This document shows, piece after piece, positions 41,514 through 52,061 of a stretch of DNA of 64,000 nt. The stretch covers positions 62,001-126,000 of the forward strand of contig NZ_QHCS01000007.1 of assembly GCF_003545875.1 (NCBI RefSeq). The letters are read 5' to 3'. This DNA comes from Leptospira stimsonii. GTDB lineage: Bacteria > Spirochaetota > Leptospiria > Leptospirales > Leptospiraceae. Made by a program: the position numbers and the translations under genes. Position 1 is the first letter of the stretch; every line of letters starts with the position of its first letter. Under the pieces are notes generated by a model, which saw only the letters and a list, made by a program, of their open reading frames with translations, was not told where the DNA came from and did not search any database.

Positions 41514-42471
41514 CTGATTCTTCCTCTTCCTCGAAATCTTCCTTTCTATATTTCTTATCGACCGATTTCGTTTTTTTGAGCACTCTCAATTTTGCGGAAC
41601 GGGAGGCCGGATTCTCCCTCGTTTCGTCTTCGGAAGGAAGAATCGGTTTTTTTGTAAGAAGAGTAAAACCGTTTTCCTTCGCATAATCTCGGAGCGCATT
41701 TTTTACGATTCGATCTTCGAGAGAATGAAACGAGATCACTTGAATCACTCCGTCTTTTCGTAAAAGATCGAGAAGAGACTTCAGACCGGTTTCGATATGA
41801 GAGAGTTCTTGGTTGACTTCGATACGAAGCGCTTGAAAGATCCGAGTCGCCGGATGTCTTCCCGGTGGCCAAAACTTTCGAGGAATGATTTTGGAAATGA
41901 GTTCGGCCAATTCTCCGGAAGTTGTGATCGGATTGTGTTTTCTTCGATCGATGATCACTTCGGCGATTTTTTTGGACCAACGTTCTTCGCCGTATGTATA
42001 AAAAATATTTAAGAGTTTGTCCTTTGGATACGTGTTGAGAACATCTTCCGCGCTCAAGCCCCTATCCGGAGAAAGTCTCATGTCGAGCGGTTCGGATTCT
42101 CGAAAACTAAAACCTCTTCCGGAATGAAAAAGATGGAACGTGGAAATTCCAAGATCCAGAAGAATTCCTTGGGGACCCTCTTCCACGCCGTGCGTTTTTA
42201 AAAGTTCCGAGTTGATATCCGAAAAGTTTGTTTCGATCGGAATCACTCTTTCTTTGAATTCGGAAAGACGCTCGCTCGCACGAGATAACATGACCGAATC
42301 CCGATCGCAGAGAATGACTTTCGAATTGGGAAATTCTTGTAAGAAGAGAAGACTATGTCCGCCTTCACCGGCGGTTCCATCTAAGAAAAGAATGGATTCT
42401 TCTTTTGAAAAATTCTCCTGAAAGATCCGGAGAATATCCTTTCCTTGAACTGAATAGTGAACCGGTTCCAA
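41506..42471 (-). CDS. rsmH: 16S rRNA (cytosine(1402)-N(4))-methyltransferase RsmH
   Basis: A 321-residue SAM-dependent methyltransferase modifying C1402 of 16S rRNA. SAM-binding phrases are [14 protein letters not shown] and [18 protein letters not shown] and [18 protein letters not shown] are RsmH signatures, as is [15 protein letters not shown]. The probable start is TTG at 42471, with GGAAAG just upstream. It opens the cell-wall cluster. mraZ, which normally precedes it, is absent; a rhodanese lipoprotein gene sits there instead. Confidence 0.96.
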
Positions 42472-42515
42472 TGTCTTTCCATCCTTTTTCGAAGATCCGG
42501 TCCTGCAAGGAGATT

Positions 42516-42902
42516 CTAAGGAAGATCCGTCAAACCGCCCGCGTTGAGAACGTTGGAATAACCTTTGGATTGAAGCGTCTTGAGGCCTTCCTGACTGCGG
42601 CGACCCGAACGACAGTACAAGACGATCTTACGATCGAGTGGACCGAATTCTTCAAGGCGAGAAGAAATCTGATCCAGAGGAATGTTCACTGCATTCGTAT
42701 AATGACCGCTTTCGAATTCCTGCGGAGTTCGAACATCCACAACGAGTGCGTTCCCGGAAATCCATTCTCCGACCTTATTTTTATCCGTTGCTTCTTTTGT
42801 CTTTGCACAGAAAATCTGAAAGATCAATCCGATGATCAGGATGGAAAGAATCGACTTCCGTTTTAACAAGAATCCTTTTCGATTTTTAATTTGATGGTTC
42901 AT
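42516..42902 (-). CDS. Rhodanese-domain lipoprotein
   Basis: A 128-residue protein with one rhodanese domain. The signal ([15 protein letters not shown]) ends in a lipobox Cys near residue 32. The domain shows [22 protein letters not shown] and the active-site loop YCRSGRRS with Cys97. Periplasmic single-domain rhodaneses transfer or handle sulphane sulphur, though many functions are unproven. The ATG at 42902 has GGAAGG 5 nt upstream and is preferred to the GTG one codon before. rsmH begins 44 bp downstream on the same strand, so it may share its transcript. Confidence 0.88.
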   Translation of the reverse strand: MNHQIKNRKGFLLKRKSILSILIIGLIFQIFCAKTKEATDKNKVGEWISGNALVVDVRTPQEFESGHYTNAVNIPLDQISSRLEEFGPLDRKIVLYCRSGRRSQEGLKTLQSKGYSNVLNAGGLTDLP

Positions 42903-43176
42903 CACTTCCTTCCTTTCGCAATCGCTCCGTGTAAATTCGGGTTCTTAATTGTTTTATTAGAATCTAGTTTTCTCGGACCACACAAAATGTCTTATCTAAA
43001 AATCGATGAAAAACGCTCTTTCCGATTCGCAAATCTATTTTTTGAAGAATTCTGTCCACCGAGGAATCAACTCGGATTCTCCAAATGGAATTCTGGACAA
43101 GGATACGATCACTTTTCCTTTCCTTCCGGCGCGCTAATTTTTTGACAGCTCCGATGACCCGAATAATTTAGGGCCA

Positions 43177-43698
<522 letters not shown>

Positions 43699-43714
43699 GA
43701 ATCGATTCTTTCCG

Positions 43715-44587
<873 letters not shown>

Positions 44588-44599
44588 GGTAAAGATGTT

Positions 44600-44887
44600 T
44601 TATAGAGCACCGAAAACTCTGTCAAGAGATACAAGTTTCAAAATTTGCTTTAGACGATGAGAAACATGTACCGTTTCCACGTCGATTCCCAAACTACGAA
44701 CCCGATTTACAAAGCTCAGCAACACTCCCAAGGCCACGGAAGAAATGACCTCTATATTGGAGAAGTCGAGAACGATGCAAGTTGGATCCTCTTTCAGAAA
44801 GGAATTGAGATAATTTCTTAGTTCCTCGTGTTCCAAAGTTAGGTCGTTCAATTTTAAAGATATGTAAACTTTCTCATTGAAAACCAT
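44600..44887 (-). CDS. STAS-domain anti-sigma factor antagonist
   Basis: A 95-residue single STAS domain. The phosphorylatable Ser region is CIVLDFSNIEVISSVALGVLLSF, matching the SpoIIAA/RsbV pattern in which the Ser after I/V-D/S is phosphorylated by a serine kinase. Such proteins free a sigma factor or other partner when dephosphorylated by a PP2C enzyme. The SpoIIE-type phosphatase at 49998-51863 is a conceivable partner, though unlinked. It precedes cheR by 12 bp and is probably co-transcribed with it. Confidence 0.9.
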   Translation of the reverse strand: MVFNEKVYISLKLNDLTLEHEELRNYLNSFLKEDPTCIVLDFSNIEVISSVALGVLLSFVNRVRSLGIDVETVHVSHRLKQILKLVSLDRVFGAL

Positions 44888-44944
44888 TGATCAAATTAGA
44901 CGATATAAAAAATAGAATTCAACCCTAATATTTTTGAGAGAAAT

Positions 44945-45196
44945 ATGGAACCCTTTGAAAGAGAACAAGACGATTCGGACGGATTTTCGGCCAGATTTGA
45001 GACCTCCGATCCGATTTTACTTTCAATCGTAAAATCGTTTTTGGACGCGAACGGGATCCACTACTTTGTCACCGGCGAGGAATTATTTTTCCTCGAAGGA
45101 GCCGCGGTTCCCGCGGCGTCCCACTGCGCGATCGTTTATCTGATGGATCAGGACTACCCGATCTTGAAAGAGTTTTTAGAAAGAGAGAATCATTGA
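44945..45196 (+). CDS. DUF2007-like small protein
   Basis: An 83-residue acidic protein resembling DUF2007 (putative signal-transducing) domains: [25 protein letters not shown] corresponds to the conserved helix in which one of two alternating partners is addressed, and [17 protein letters not shown] to the second helix. No signal peptide. GAGAGAAAT lies before the ATG. Its stop overlaps the TTG start of mqnA by 4 bp, so it is translated with the menaquinone gene. Function unknown. Confidence 0.8.
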   Translation: MEPFEREQDDSDGFSARFETSDPILLSIVKSFLDANGIHYFVTGEELFFLEGAAVPAASHCAIVYLMDQDYPILKEFLERENH

Positions 45197-45942
45197 AAAT
45201 AGGAATCGTTAAACATCTAAATGCAAGACCCTTAACATGGGGTTTCGAAAAGGATTCAAAGAACCGAATCGTTCCCGATAACCCGGCACTACTCAAAGAC
45301 TATTTATTGAAAGGCGAGATCGACTTAGGTTTAATTTCTTCGATAGAATGTATTCGAAATCGGGAAATTCTCAACGCGTATCAAACCACCGGAGTTTGTG
45401 CCAGAGAAAAGGTTCGATCCATTCTTTTCTTTAAGAATTTAAAGGAGGAATACCCTCCCAAGGTCATTCTTACCGATAACGGTTCCAAAACGAGCATGGC
45501 TTTGGTCCGGGTTTTGGTTCACGAGGAATCCGGAAAGATCCCGGATGTGATCCCGACCGATTCTAAAATCATTCAAGAACAAATCGAAAACGGAATCGGC
45601 TCGCATATGCTTTTTGGAGACAATGCTCTATTAGCAAAATGGAATGCGGAATTTTACGAAGTCCGCGACCTGGCCCGGTGGTGGAACCAGATCACGGATC
45701 TCGGTTTCATCTTCGCGCTCTGGGCGAGCAAAAAACCGCTCCAAGTAGAGGAATCACTTTTGATACAATCTTTGGAATACGGAATCACTCATATCGAAGA
45801 AATCATTTCGCAAGAATCTCGACTTCCGGAAACGGTCGTGAGAGAATATCTGACAAAGGAACTTCATTACAGGGTAACGGAAGAAGATCGAAAAGGTTTT
45901 CTTCTTTTTGGGGAAAAGTGCAAGGACCTCGATCTTTTGTAG
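45193..45942 (+). CDS. mqnA: Chorismate dehydratase MqnA (futalosine menaquinone pathway)
   Basis: A 249-residue MqnA/MqnD-family protein. MqnA dehydrates chorismate to 3-[(1-carboxyvinyl)oxy]benzoate, the first step of futalosine-dependent menaquinone synthesis. The sequence opens [17 protein letters not shown], with the MqnA-type N/RPL phrase, then [16 protein letters not shown] and [33 protein letters not shown] closes the two-lobed periplasmic-binding-protein-like fold. The TTG at 45193 overlaps the DUF2007 stop. The other mqn genes are not in the window. Menaquinone is the expected respiratory quinone here. Confidence 0.9.
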   Translation: MKIGIVKHLNARPLTWGFEKDSKNRIVPDNPALLKDYLLKGEIDLGLISSIECIRNREILNAYQTTGVCAREKVRSILFFKNLKEEYPPKVILTDNGSKTSMALVRVLVHEESGKIPDVIPTDSKIIQEQIENGIGSHMLFGDNALLAKWNAEFYEVRDLARWWNQITDLGFIFALWASKKPLQVEESLLIQSLEYGITHIEEIISQESRLPETVVREYLTKELHYRVTEEDRKGFLLFGEKCKDLDLL

Positions 45943-46042
45943 AAATGAAAGTGAAGTTCGATTTAAAAGCGACCGTTTCCTTTGGATAAAACTACCGAGA
46001 GGAACATAGGACCGAAAAAAAGTTCCATCGGAACGGGGATCA

Positions 46043-46492
46043 ATGGGAAAGAACATTAGAAAAGAAGAATTCGATTTTTACCATCCCTTGAGAGTGCGTT
46101 ACGCGGAGTCCGATCCGCAAGGGATCGTCTTCAACGCGAATTATCTGACCTACTTCGACGTGGCGATCACAGAATATTTTCGAAACTGCGGACTTCCTTA
46201 CGGAGAATTGAACTCTAAATTTCAAGCGGACTTTCACGTAATCCACTGTGAAATCGACTACAAGAGTCCGGCCCGTTTTGACGAAGAAATTCAAATTTAC
46301 TTGAAGGGAAGCGTATCGGGTGTAAAAGTTTTTTGGGACCTCGCTATTTTTCGGGAAAGTGAATTACTCTGTTCCGGAAAACTCGTTTACGCTTGTGTAG
46401 ATTCCAAATCGGGAAGCCTAAAAAAAGTCGATTCGGAACTTGCAACTTTTCTAAAGTGGACTCCGAAAGTTTCATCCTCACAGGAAACGTGA
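46043..46492 (+). CDS. YbgC/FadM-like acyl-CoA thioesterase (hotdog fold)
   Basis: A 149-residue single-hotdog thioesterase. VRYAESDPQGIVFNANYLTYFDVAITEYFR contains the catalytic Asp of the 4-hydroxybenzoyl-CoA thioesterase group (D in AESDPQGIV), and CEIDYKSPARFDEEIQIYL is the paired strand region. It should hydrolyse an acyl-CoA or acyl-ACP thioester. In the futalosine context an aromatic-CoA is possible, but short-chain acyl-CoA is equally likely. The gene begins 100 bp after mqnA on the same strand. Confidence 0.9.
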   Translation: MGKNIRKEEFDFYHPLRVRYAESDPQGIVFNANYLTYFDVAITEYFRNCGLPYGELNSKFQADFHVIHCEIDYKSPARFDEEIQIYLKGSVSGVKVFWDLAIFRESELLCSGKLVYACVDSKSGSLKKVDSELATFLKWTPKVSSSQET

Positions 46493-46700
46493 TCTCCGGT
46501 TTACTTGTTGTCTTGGACTAGGTAGGAATTCAGAAGAGCGGATTTTTCCGAAAAATGGTTGTGCCGGGCTTGAAGTCCGTTTTGAAGTATACTTTTTGCG
46601 GACGTGATTTTTTGGAACGGATTCCCGAGAAATGAATCGCCTCTTTTCCGGAGTTACATGAATTCTTAAGAAATACTTCCTAACTTCCTAATATTCTTTC
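46493..46700. other. Intergenic region with a dispersed repeat core
   Basis: No gene is supported. TTGAAGTCCGTTTT lies at about 46570-46583, the same core as at 47471-47484 and as the right arm at 5819-5828. Confidence 0.45.
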
Positions 46701-47276
46701 CTATTCGATCTTTTCGAAAAGATTCCATTCTTCTTCCGTACGCGCTCCAAATTCTTCTTTTTCCCCGCGCATCCATTCATAGGCTTGGGCCTTATATTTC
46801 TTCGCTTCCGAATGATTTCCAATTCGATACGAATTGATCGCAAGACCGGCTAGAAGGTTTTGCTGAAAACGTTTGCATTCTTCGGTCATTCTCGCCAGGC
46901 ATTGTTTGAGAAGAATTTTTCCGGTTTCGACCGCAAGAGAAGGATCCGGTTCGATTTCTTTCAAGTCGGGATCGGCGAGCATATAAGAGCTGATAAAATA
47001 ATCCCTCCTTTCCATCTTTCCTATGGATCGGAGAATACATCGTTTCCAATCGGAGACGTTCGAAGTCCTTAAATACTCGCGAAGATCGGCGCGGAAGAGG
47101 GAAAAGAAATCGGGATAAGAATCGTCATACCAATTCTTAAGAGATGCGAAATATCCGCTGACCCGAACCAAACAATGTTCCGGTCTTTTTTGAAGTCCTG
47201 CCTGAAGATTGGAAAGCAGGAATGGGACACAAAGAATAAAAACAATAAACATATTCTTTTTTATGAATATTCTCAT
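46701..47276 (-). CDS. Secreted protein of unknown function
   Basis: A 191-residue protein with a signal peptide (MFIVFILCVPFLLSNLQA; an alternative start lies at the ninth codon, 47252). The mature part is helical and charged, with cysteines in HCLVRV, WKRCILRS, LKQCLARM and EECKRF, perhaps forming two disulphides. The C-terminal pattern (LAGLAINSYRIGNHSEAKKYKAQAYEW) looks like one or two TPR-like helices. I do not recognise the family. Confidence 0.6.
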   Translation of the reverse strand: MRIFIKKNMFIVFILCVPFLLSNLQAGLQKRPEHCLVRVSGYFASLKNWYDDSYPDFFSLFRADLREYLRTSNVSDWKRCILRSIGKMERRDYFISSYMLADPDLKEIEPDPSLAVETGKILLKQCLARMTEECKRFQQNLLAGLAINSYRIGNHSEAKKYKAQAYEWMRGEKEEFGARTEEEWNLFEKIE

Positions 47277-47577
47277 TTACTAAAATTTTCTTTGAAAGCT
47301 CCGATCTAAAATCAATCAAAAAAGAATGGATCTAAGAAACGATTCTTCCATTTTCTGCTTTCGGGATGCGAAGAAGAACTCAAATGATTTTTGAGGATTT
47401 CGGAAATGCTCCCTCCATTTTCTAAAAAAAATAGGAGAAAATTGTATGAGACTTGTTTGCAAGAGCAGATTTGAAGTCCGTTTTCCAGAATTTTTTTCCC
47501 GGGTGATTTGTCGGACCAATTTTTACGGTCTTCCGGATCTTGCAGAGAGATTCTTGGAAAAGTAGGAACTCACACTT
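47277..47577. other. Intergenic region with repeat fragments
   Basis: About 300 bp without a supported gene. It holds the TTGAAGTCCGTTTT core at 47471-47484 and a degenerate copy of the TGTnGGAACT palindrome at about 47561-47576. Confidence 0.45.
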
Positions 47578-48249
47578 TCAATAGATTACGGTGATTCTAT
47601 AATCCCAAGAATTGTTTCCGGTCTTTTCAATCGTTTCGGCTAACGGAAGACGATAGCTCAATTTTCCGAGATTCACATCTCCCCGATTGGAACGACAAAC
47701 CGAAGCGATCGGAAAATTCACCTTGAAAAGAATCGAACTCGTCCGAAGAAGCCGTAGCGTTTCCGAATAAATTTTCTTTTCCCCGTCTTTTTTGAGAGTT
47801 TCGGGGCCTCTGCTTATGGTCGGAATTTCTCTCTTAACATAGATCGTATTTCCTTTTTTTCGAACCTGAACCTTCCCCAGCATCGCATCCTCGATCTGAG
47901 AAAGATCCTGAAATTCTACCTTGTAATAGACCTTGGCTTTTTCACGAAACAGACTCGGATCCGTTTCCGGAGTCACGATCTTTTGGAAAGAATAATCCTT
48001 GAGAACGATATTCTTAGAAAAAAAACCTTTGTTGAGGCGATTGGAAATCTCATCCTTTCGAGTCGGAAGAAACTTGATCAAGGATTCGTCGGAGTTCCTA
48101 CGGGTCGGAACAACATAAGAAACTTCTAATGTCCCCGTAAAATCGTGATTGATCGTGACCGTTTCCTCGTAATCAAAACAATTGATAAAAAATAAAAGGA
48201 TAAAGGAGAAGAATAAAAACTTGGACAATCGGCCGTAAAAATGGCTCAT
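47578..48249 (-). CDS. Lipoprotein of unknown function
   Basis: A 223-residue lipoprotein. The signal (LSKFLFFSFILLFFINCFD) ends in Cys near residue 24. The mature part is beta-rich and begins YEETVTINHDFTGTLEVSYVVP, a pattern seen in leptospiral proteins that look like small jelly-roll or MG-type folds, followed by a basic middle and SYRLPLAETIEKTGNNSWDYRITVIY at the end. Only two further cysteines are seen. It is preceded and followed by intergenic DNA, so it is probably transcribed alone. No function is suggested. Confidence 0.7.
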   Translation of the reverse strand: MSHFYGRLSKFLFFSFILLFFINCFDYEETVTINHDFTGTLEVSYVVPTRRNSDESLIKFLPTRKDEISNRLNKGFFSKNIVLKDYSFQKIVTPETDPSLFREKAKVYYKVEFQDLSQIEDAMLGKVQVRKKGNTIYVKREIPTISRGPETLKKDGEKKIYSETLRLLRTSSILFKVNFPIASVCRSNRGDVNLGKLSYRLPLAETIEKTGNNSWDYRITVIY

Positions 48250-48357
48250 GCATCAAATTTGAGACGGAAAAGGATTCCGTCAATGAAAAGAGATTTTAGG
48301 GAAAACCGATCGACGGAACTTCCCTCCCGTTTTCTCGTCTGAGGCATTCCGGGAAAA

Positions 48358-48373
48358 TGTGGGAACTCTCACA
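48358..48373. repeat. Dispersed 16-bp palindrome, second copy
   Basis: TGTGGGAACTCTCACA matches the TGTnGGAACTnCnACA pattern, with TGTG/CACA outer arms. Confidence 0.55.
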
Positions 48374-48514
48374 AATAAAAATGAATTGCTTCTTTGTGCG
48401 AAGAATTCTTCTTGAATTCTTCCGAAACACCCGCGCTCCGGAGTTCCGTCCACCGTCTCTCGAAGAAAGCCATTCTCCTCGGATTTCTGATCCAGGGCAA
48501 AATTCAAAATTAGA

Positions 48515-48554
48515 AACGAAAAAACGCCGAAAGAAAGAATTCTCCCGACGTTTT
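48515..48554 (-). terminator. Intrinsic terminator of the amt gene
   Basis: On the minus strand AAAACGTCG (48546-48554) pairs with CGGCGTTTT (48521-48529; one G-U pair) across a 16-nt loop, then TTCGTTTC. It lies 25 bp after the amt stop. Confidence 0.65.
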
Positions 48555-48578
48555 CTAAAAAGAAGGTCCTTCTTATCC

Positions 48579-49958
48579 TTATTTGGAAATCGGGTAGGCT
48601 TCGTTCCCGTGTTCCAGGATATCCAAACCGGTGATCTCTTCGTCTTCGGAGACACGCAATCCGACGGTATATTTCAACGCGAGAAAAATGATCGAACTCG
48701 CTCCAAAAGACCAAACGAACGCGATCCCAATTCCGGTAAGCTGAACCAAAACCACCGACAATTCTCCTCCGAAGAAAAGGCCGTTGACTCCGCCATACGC
48801 TTCTTGAGCGAAAAGACCCGCGGCCAGAGTTCCCCAGGCTCCACAAACCCCGTGAACCGAAACCGCTCCCACCGGGTCGTCGATATGGATTCGATCGAAG
48901 AATAGAACGCTCAGAACCACAAGAATTCCCGCTACCAGACCGATGATCACTGCGGATGAAATGCTCACGTTCGCACAAGGAGAAGTAATCGCTACGAGAC
49001 CTGCGAGAGCTCCATTCAGAGATAATCCGATGTCCGGCTTCTTGAACATAATCCAAGTCACAATCATCGCGGACAATGCGCCCGCGGCCGCCGACATATT
49101 CGTTGTCACTGCAATTACCGCGAAGTTTCCGCCGCTTACGGAAGTCGTAGAACCCGGGTTGAATCCGAACCAACCGAACCAGAGGATAAAAACTCCCAAG
49201 GCCGCCATAGACATGTTGTGTCCTAAGATCGGGAACAACTTTCCGTCCTGATACTTACCGATCCGAGGTCCGAGGATCAGAGCTCCCGCAAGACCCGCCC
49301 AACCTCCAACCGAGTGAACCACGGTTGAACCGGCAAAATCGATAAAACCAATTTGTTCTAAGTATCCCTTACCGAGTCCCCAAAGTCCTGCCCATGCAAG
49401 ACTTCCGAACATCGGATAGATAAACGCGGTAATCAATGCGGAAAAGATAATATACGAAACGAATTTCGTTCTTTCCGCCATTGCACCGGATACGATCGTC
49501 GCCGCGGTCGCGGCAAAAACCATCTGGAAGATTAAGAATGCGAATCCCCATTTGTCAGGACTTCCTTCTTTTACGATCAGAGAATCCGCAAGGCCGGGAA
49601 TTCCGATTCCAAAACCGGGGAAAATCTGAGGTCCGAACATAATGGAGAATCCGATCAGCCAGAAAAAGATCGAACCGAAACAGAAATCGATGAAGTTCTT
49701 CATCAAGATATTCACTACGTTCTTAGCTCGAGTAAACCCCGCTTCCACGTAAGCAAAACCTGCTTGCATGAAAAAAACCAAAAACGCGGCGATACAAGTC
49801 CAGAGCCAATTGGTCTCGGACCTCAAAGTGGCCAGCTCGTCACTCACTACTTTGATCGCAGGATCAGGGACGGCGGCCGCGGCTTCCGCTATAGGAGCGT
49901 CTTGGGCAAAAACTCCAGTAGACAGCAGAGCGAGGATTAAAACAAAATACCAACGCAT
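48579..49958 (-). CDS. amt: Ammonium transporter (Amt/Rh family)
   Basis: A 459-residue channel-like transporter for ammonium. A cleavable signal (ALLSTGVFAQ) precedes about eleven transmembrane helices, as in E. coli AmtB. AFLVFFMQAGFAYVEAGFTRAKN holds the conserved start; the pore histidines are in STVVHSVGGWAGLAGA and VSVHGVCGAWGTLAAG. LGHNMSMAALGVFILWFGWFGFNPGS is the typical central motif. The C-terminal tail (DEEITGLDILEHGNEAYPISK) matches the usual regulatory tail bound by GlnK, yet no glnK follows. Instead the phosphatase gene at 49998-51863 lies 39 bp upstream on the same strand. Confidence 0.96.
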   Translation of the reverse strand: MRWYFVLILALLSTGVFAQDAPIAEAAAAVPDPAIKVVSDELATLRSETNWLWTCIAAFLVFFMQAGFAYVEAGFTRAKNVVNILMKNFIDFCFGSIFFWLIGFSIMFGPQIFPGFGIGIPGLADSLIVKEGSPDKWGFAFLIFQMVFAATAATIVSGAMAERTKFVSYIIFSALITAFIYPMFGSLAWAGLWGLGKGYLEQIGFIDFAGSTVVHSVGGWAGLAGALILGPRIGKYQDGKLFPILGHNMSMAALGVFILWFGWFGFNPGSTTSVSGGNFAVIAVTTNMSAAAGALSAMIVTWIMFKKPDIGLSLNGALAGLVAITSPCANVSISSAVIIGLVAGILVVLSVLFFDRIHIDDPVGAVSVHGVCGAWGTLAAGLFAQEAYGGVNGLFFGGELSVVLVQLTGIGIAFVWSFGASSIIFLALKYTVGLRVSEDEEITGLDILEHGNEAYPISK

Positions 49959-49997
49959 AGTATAACTTATCTCCTTTTTTTATTTAAATCATTCCGG

Positions 49998-51863
49998 TCA
50001 AACAGCCAGTTTTGTCTCGTCGTCATCTTCAGCGAGAAGAGACGGATCTTCCTTTTTACGCATCAAGTCTTCCAACTTTTTGAGAGAAATTTTTAGATAC
50101 TCGTTCGTAGGAGCGCTTTTGATTCCTTGTTGAAGCACCTTGATCGCCTTCGGACTTTGATTGTCCTTCAGATAACATCTTGCCAAACGCAGACTCGCTT
50201 TCGAATACGTATGATCGATCGCGAGAGAACGTTTGAGGGACCGTTTGGCCTCGTGAACGTTTTCCGTTTCGTAATACGCTCTTCCGATCAGATAATGAAT
50301 GTAAGCTGAATCTTCACCGGAAGTTTTTACGAACTTATCCAAAAACTGAATCGCCTTCGGAAAATTACGGTCTCTGTAATACATTCTTCCGAGAAGAAGA
50401 AGGCTGTCCTTGATCGAATCGTCCAGAGAATAAACGTCCAAAGCCTTATCGTAAGCAAGAGAATCGTTTTTCTCGCGAGCCGCGGTTTTCGCTACGTTCA
50501 TCATTGACTTCGCTTTATTCAAAAGCGGATTACACTGAAGAGCCATGATGGAGATATCATCTCCGTTTCTTGCTTCTCCTTTGTATCTTTTGAATCTAGA
50601 AATCAAGGAATCGACCAAATCTCCCACGTAGATACGATCCCTTTGTTCTTCGAGGGTTTGCTTTTCCTGTCTCACCCAATCCAAAAACCTTGCGTTACCA
50701 AGCTCTTGACGTTCCGGATTTTTTTGTTCCACGATTCCGTCCGACGTAAGAATCAGGATGTCTCCAGGATTGATACGGCCTTGCTTCTCTTCGAAGTTGT
50801 TCCGATTCACTTCGAAAATTCCCATAGGAACCCCGTTCGAATCGAGTTCGTCGATCACTCCGGTATCGTTTCTAAAATGAATCAGCTTTTGATGAGCGCC
50901 GTTCACGTAAGAATAAGAATAGTCTCCGTAGATTCTTAAAATAAACGCGGTGAAGTATGTTCCCTCCGGAAGTTGAGGACGGATCGATTCTCCCAATTCC
51001 GTAAGAATTTCGGTAAGTCCGAGACCGAGAGAAGTACATCTTCTGAATTGATAGTGAATCGACATCGTAACAAGCGCCGCAGGAATCCCGTGACCGGAAA
51101 CGTCCGCGATGATCACCGTGACCGCGTTCCCGTGTCGCACAACGTCGAAGTAGTCTCCTGAAACTTCGGTCATCGGTTCGTAATACGTCCCGAAATGAAT
51201 TCCGTTCCAAGGAGCGATGTTCGTGTTGATGATCTGACTCTGGACGTTGCGTCCCATCTTCATATCAAACTCGAGTTGTTTGAGAATTCCAGCTTCTCTC
51301 TGATTTGCTTCCACAAGACCTTCGATCAAACGAACGGAGGTAAGAGCAAGTGCCAGTTGAGAAGCCAATGCTTCTAGAATTTCGATATCGTCTTCGATGT
51401 AAAAAAAGCTGTGCTCCGATTCGACGGCGATCGTTCCAAGGACCTCGTCCTTATAAAGAATCGGAACGCACATAACGGAAAGTGTGGATTCACCTTCGTC
51501 GATATACTCCGGATGATACGAAAGATTCTGCACAAGAAGAGACGTTTTCGTTTTAAACGTATGACCGGAATAACCTTCGTTCACGGTGACGCTTCTGCGT
51601 GGAGGAGTCGTCTCGCGAAGATAACGAACGGGCACCAACATACCATCCTTCCAGATTCTTAAAGTAGTGTTGTCACATTCGAAGATGTCCTTACAAATGT
51701 TTGTTACCGAATTATAGAGTTCGTCGTGTTTATCGACCGATGCAAACTCCTTACTAATATAAAGGAGAATATCGATTTTATTTTTTTCGGTCAAACCACC
51801 TACGACCTTGTGGTTTCCCCGGAAACTGACTACCTTACGTTGACCAAGTTTTAGTTCTATCAT
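49998..51863 (-). CDS. GAF-SpoIIE(PP2C)-TPR serine/threonine phosphatase
   Basis: A signalling phosphatase of about 621 residues. A GAF domain comes first (about 45-190; IDILLYISKEFASVDKHDELYN, YSGHTFKTKTSLLVQNL, PILYKDEVLGTIAVES). A SpoIIE/PP2C domain follows (about 225-440) with the metal-binding Asp residues in EVSGDYFDVV, IIADVSGHGIPAALV, LILTSDGIVEQ and RNGDDISIM. At least three TPR units lie near the C-terminus. It probably senses a small molecule through GAF and dephosphorylates a STAS protein. The frame is open to 51917; ATG 51863 (MIELKLGQRK) with GGAG 10 nt upstream is the likelier start. amt follows 39 bp downstream. Confidence 0.9.
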   Translation of the reverse strand: MIELKLGQRKVVSFRGNHKVVGGLTEKNKIDILLYISKEFASVDKHDELYNSVTNICKDIFECDNTTLRIWKDGMLVPVRYLRETTPPRRSVTVNEGYSGHTFKTKTSLLVQNLSYHPEYIDEGESTLSVMCVPILYKDEVLGTIAVESEHSFFYIEDDIEILEALASQLALALTSVRLIEGLVEANQREAGILKQLEFDMKMGRNVQSQIINTNIAPWNGIHFGTYYEPMTEVSGDYFDVVRHGNAVTVIIADVSGHGIPAALVTMSIHYQFRRCTSLGLGLTEILTELGESIRPQLPEGTYFTAFILRIYGDYSYSYVNGAHQKLIHFRNDTGVIDELDSNGVPMGIFEVNRNNFEEKQGRINPGDILILTSDGIVEQKNPERQELGNARFLDWVRQEKQTLEEQRDRIYVGDLVDSLISRFKRYKGEARNGDDISIMALQCNPLLNKAKSMMNVAKTAAREKNDSLAYDKALDVYSLDDSIKDSLLLLGRMYYRDRNFPKAIQFLDKFVKTSGEDSAYIHYLIGRAYYETENVHEAKRSLKRSLAIDHTYSKASLRLARCYLKDNQSPKAIKVLQQGIKSAPTNEYLKISLKKLEDLMRKKEDPSLLAEDDDETKLAV

Positions 51864-52061
51864 ATCCCGCACACTCCAAGGAAAGGATTCACTCCTTGAA
51901 TTCGCTTCTCTTTGCATTTCTTTTGCAAGAAACGTACCAGGGGGAAATTAGGGATTTTTTGCCTTCTTTTTATAAATAACGAATACTAAAAAGGCCTCCT
52001 GGAAAAATATGCCCATTAAATAGGCATGACATAATCCAGATTACGTAAAAGTACAGCAAAA

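Larger units (their letters stand above)
48250..48578. other. Intergenic region downstream of amt
   Basis: About 330 bp. It contains the TGTGGGAACTCTCACA palindrome at 48358-48373 and the amt terminator at 48515-48554. No gene is supported; long frames here are antisense or run into amt. Confidence 0.5.

Noticed and set aside
42987..43145. Small plus-strand frame starting MSYLKIDEKRSF
   Set aside because: No ribosome binding site precedes its ATG and no family is recognised; it lies in the divergent promoter region of the rhodanese and HIT genes.
48280..49173. 297-codon minus-strand frame
   Set aside because: It is out of frame with amt, very Arg/Ser-rich, and overlaps the clear amt coding sequence and its terminator.
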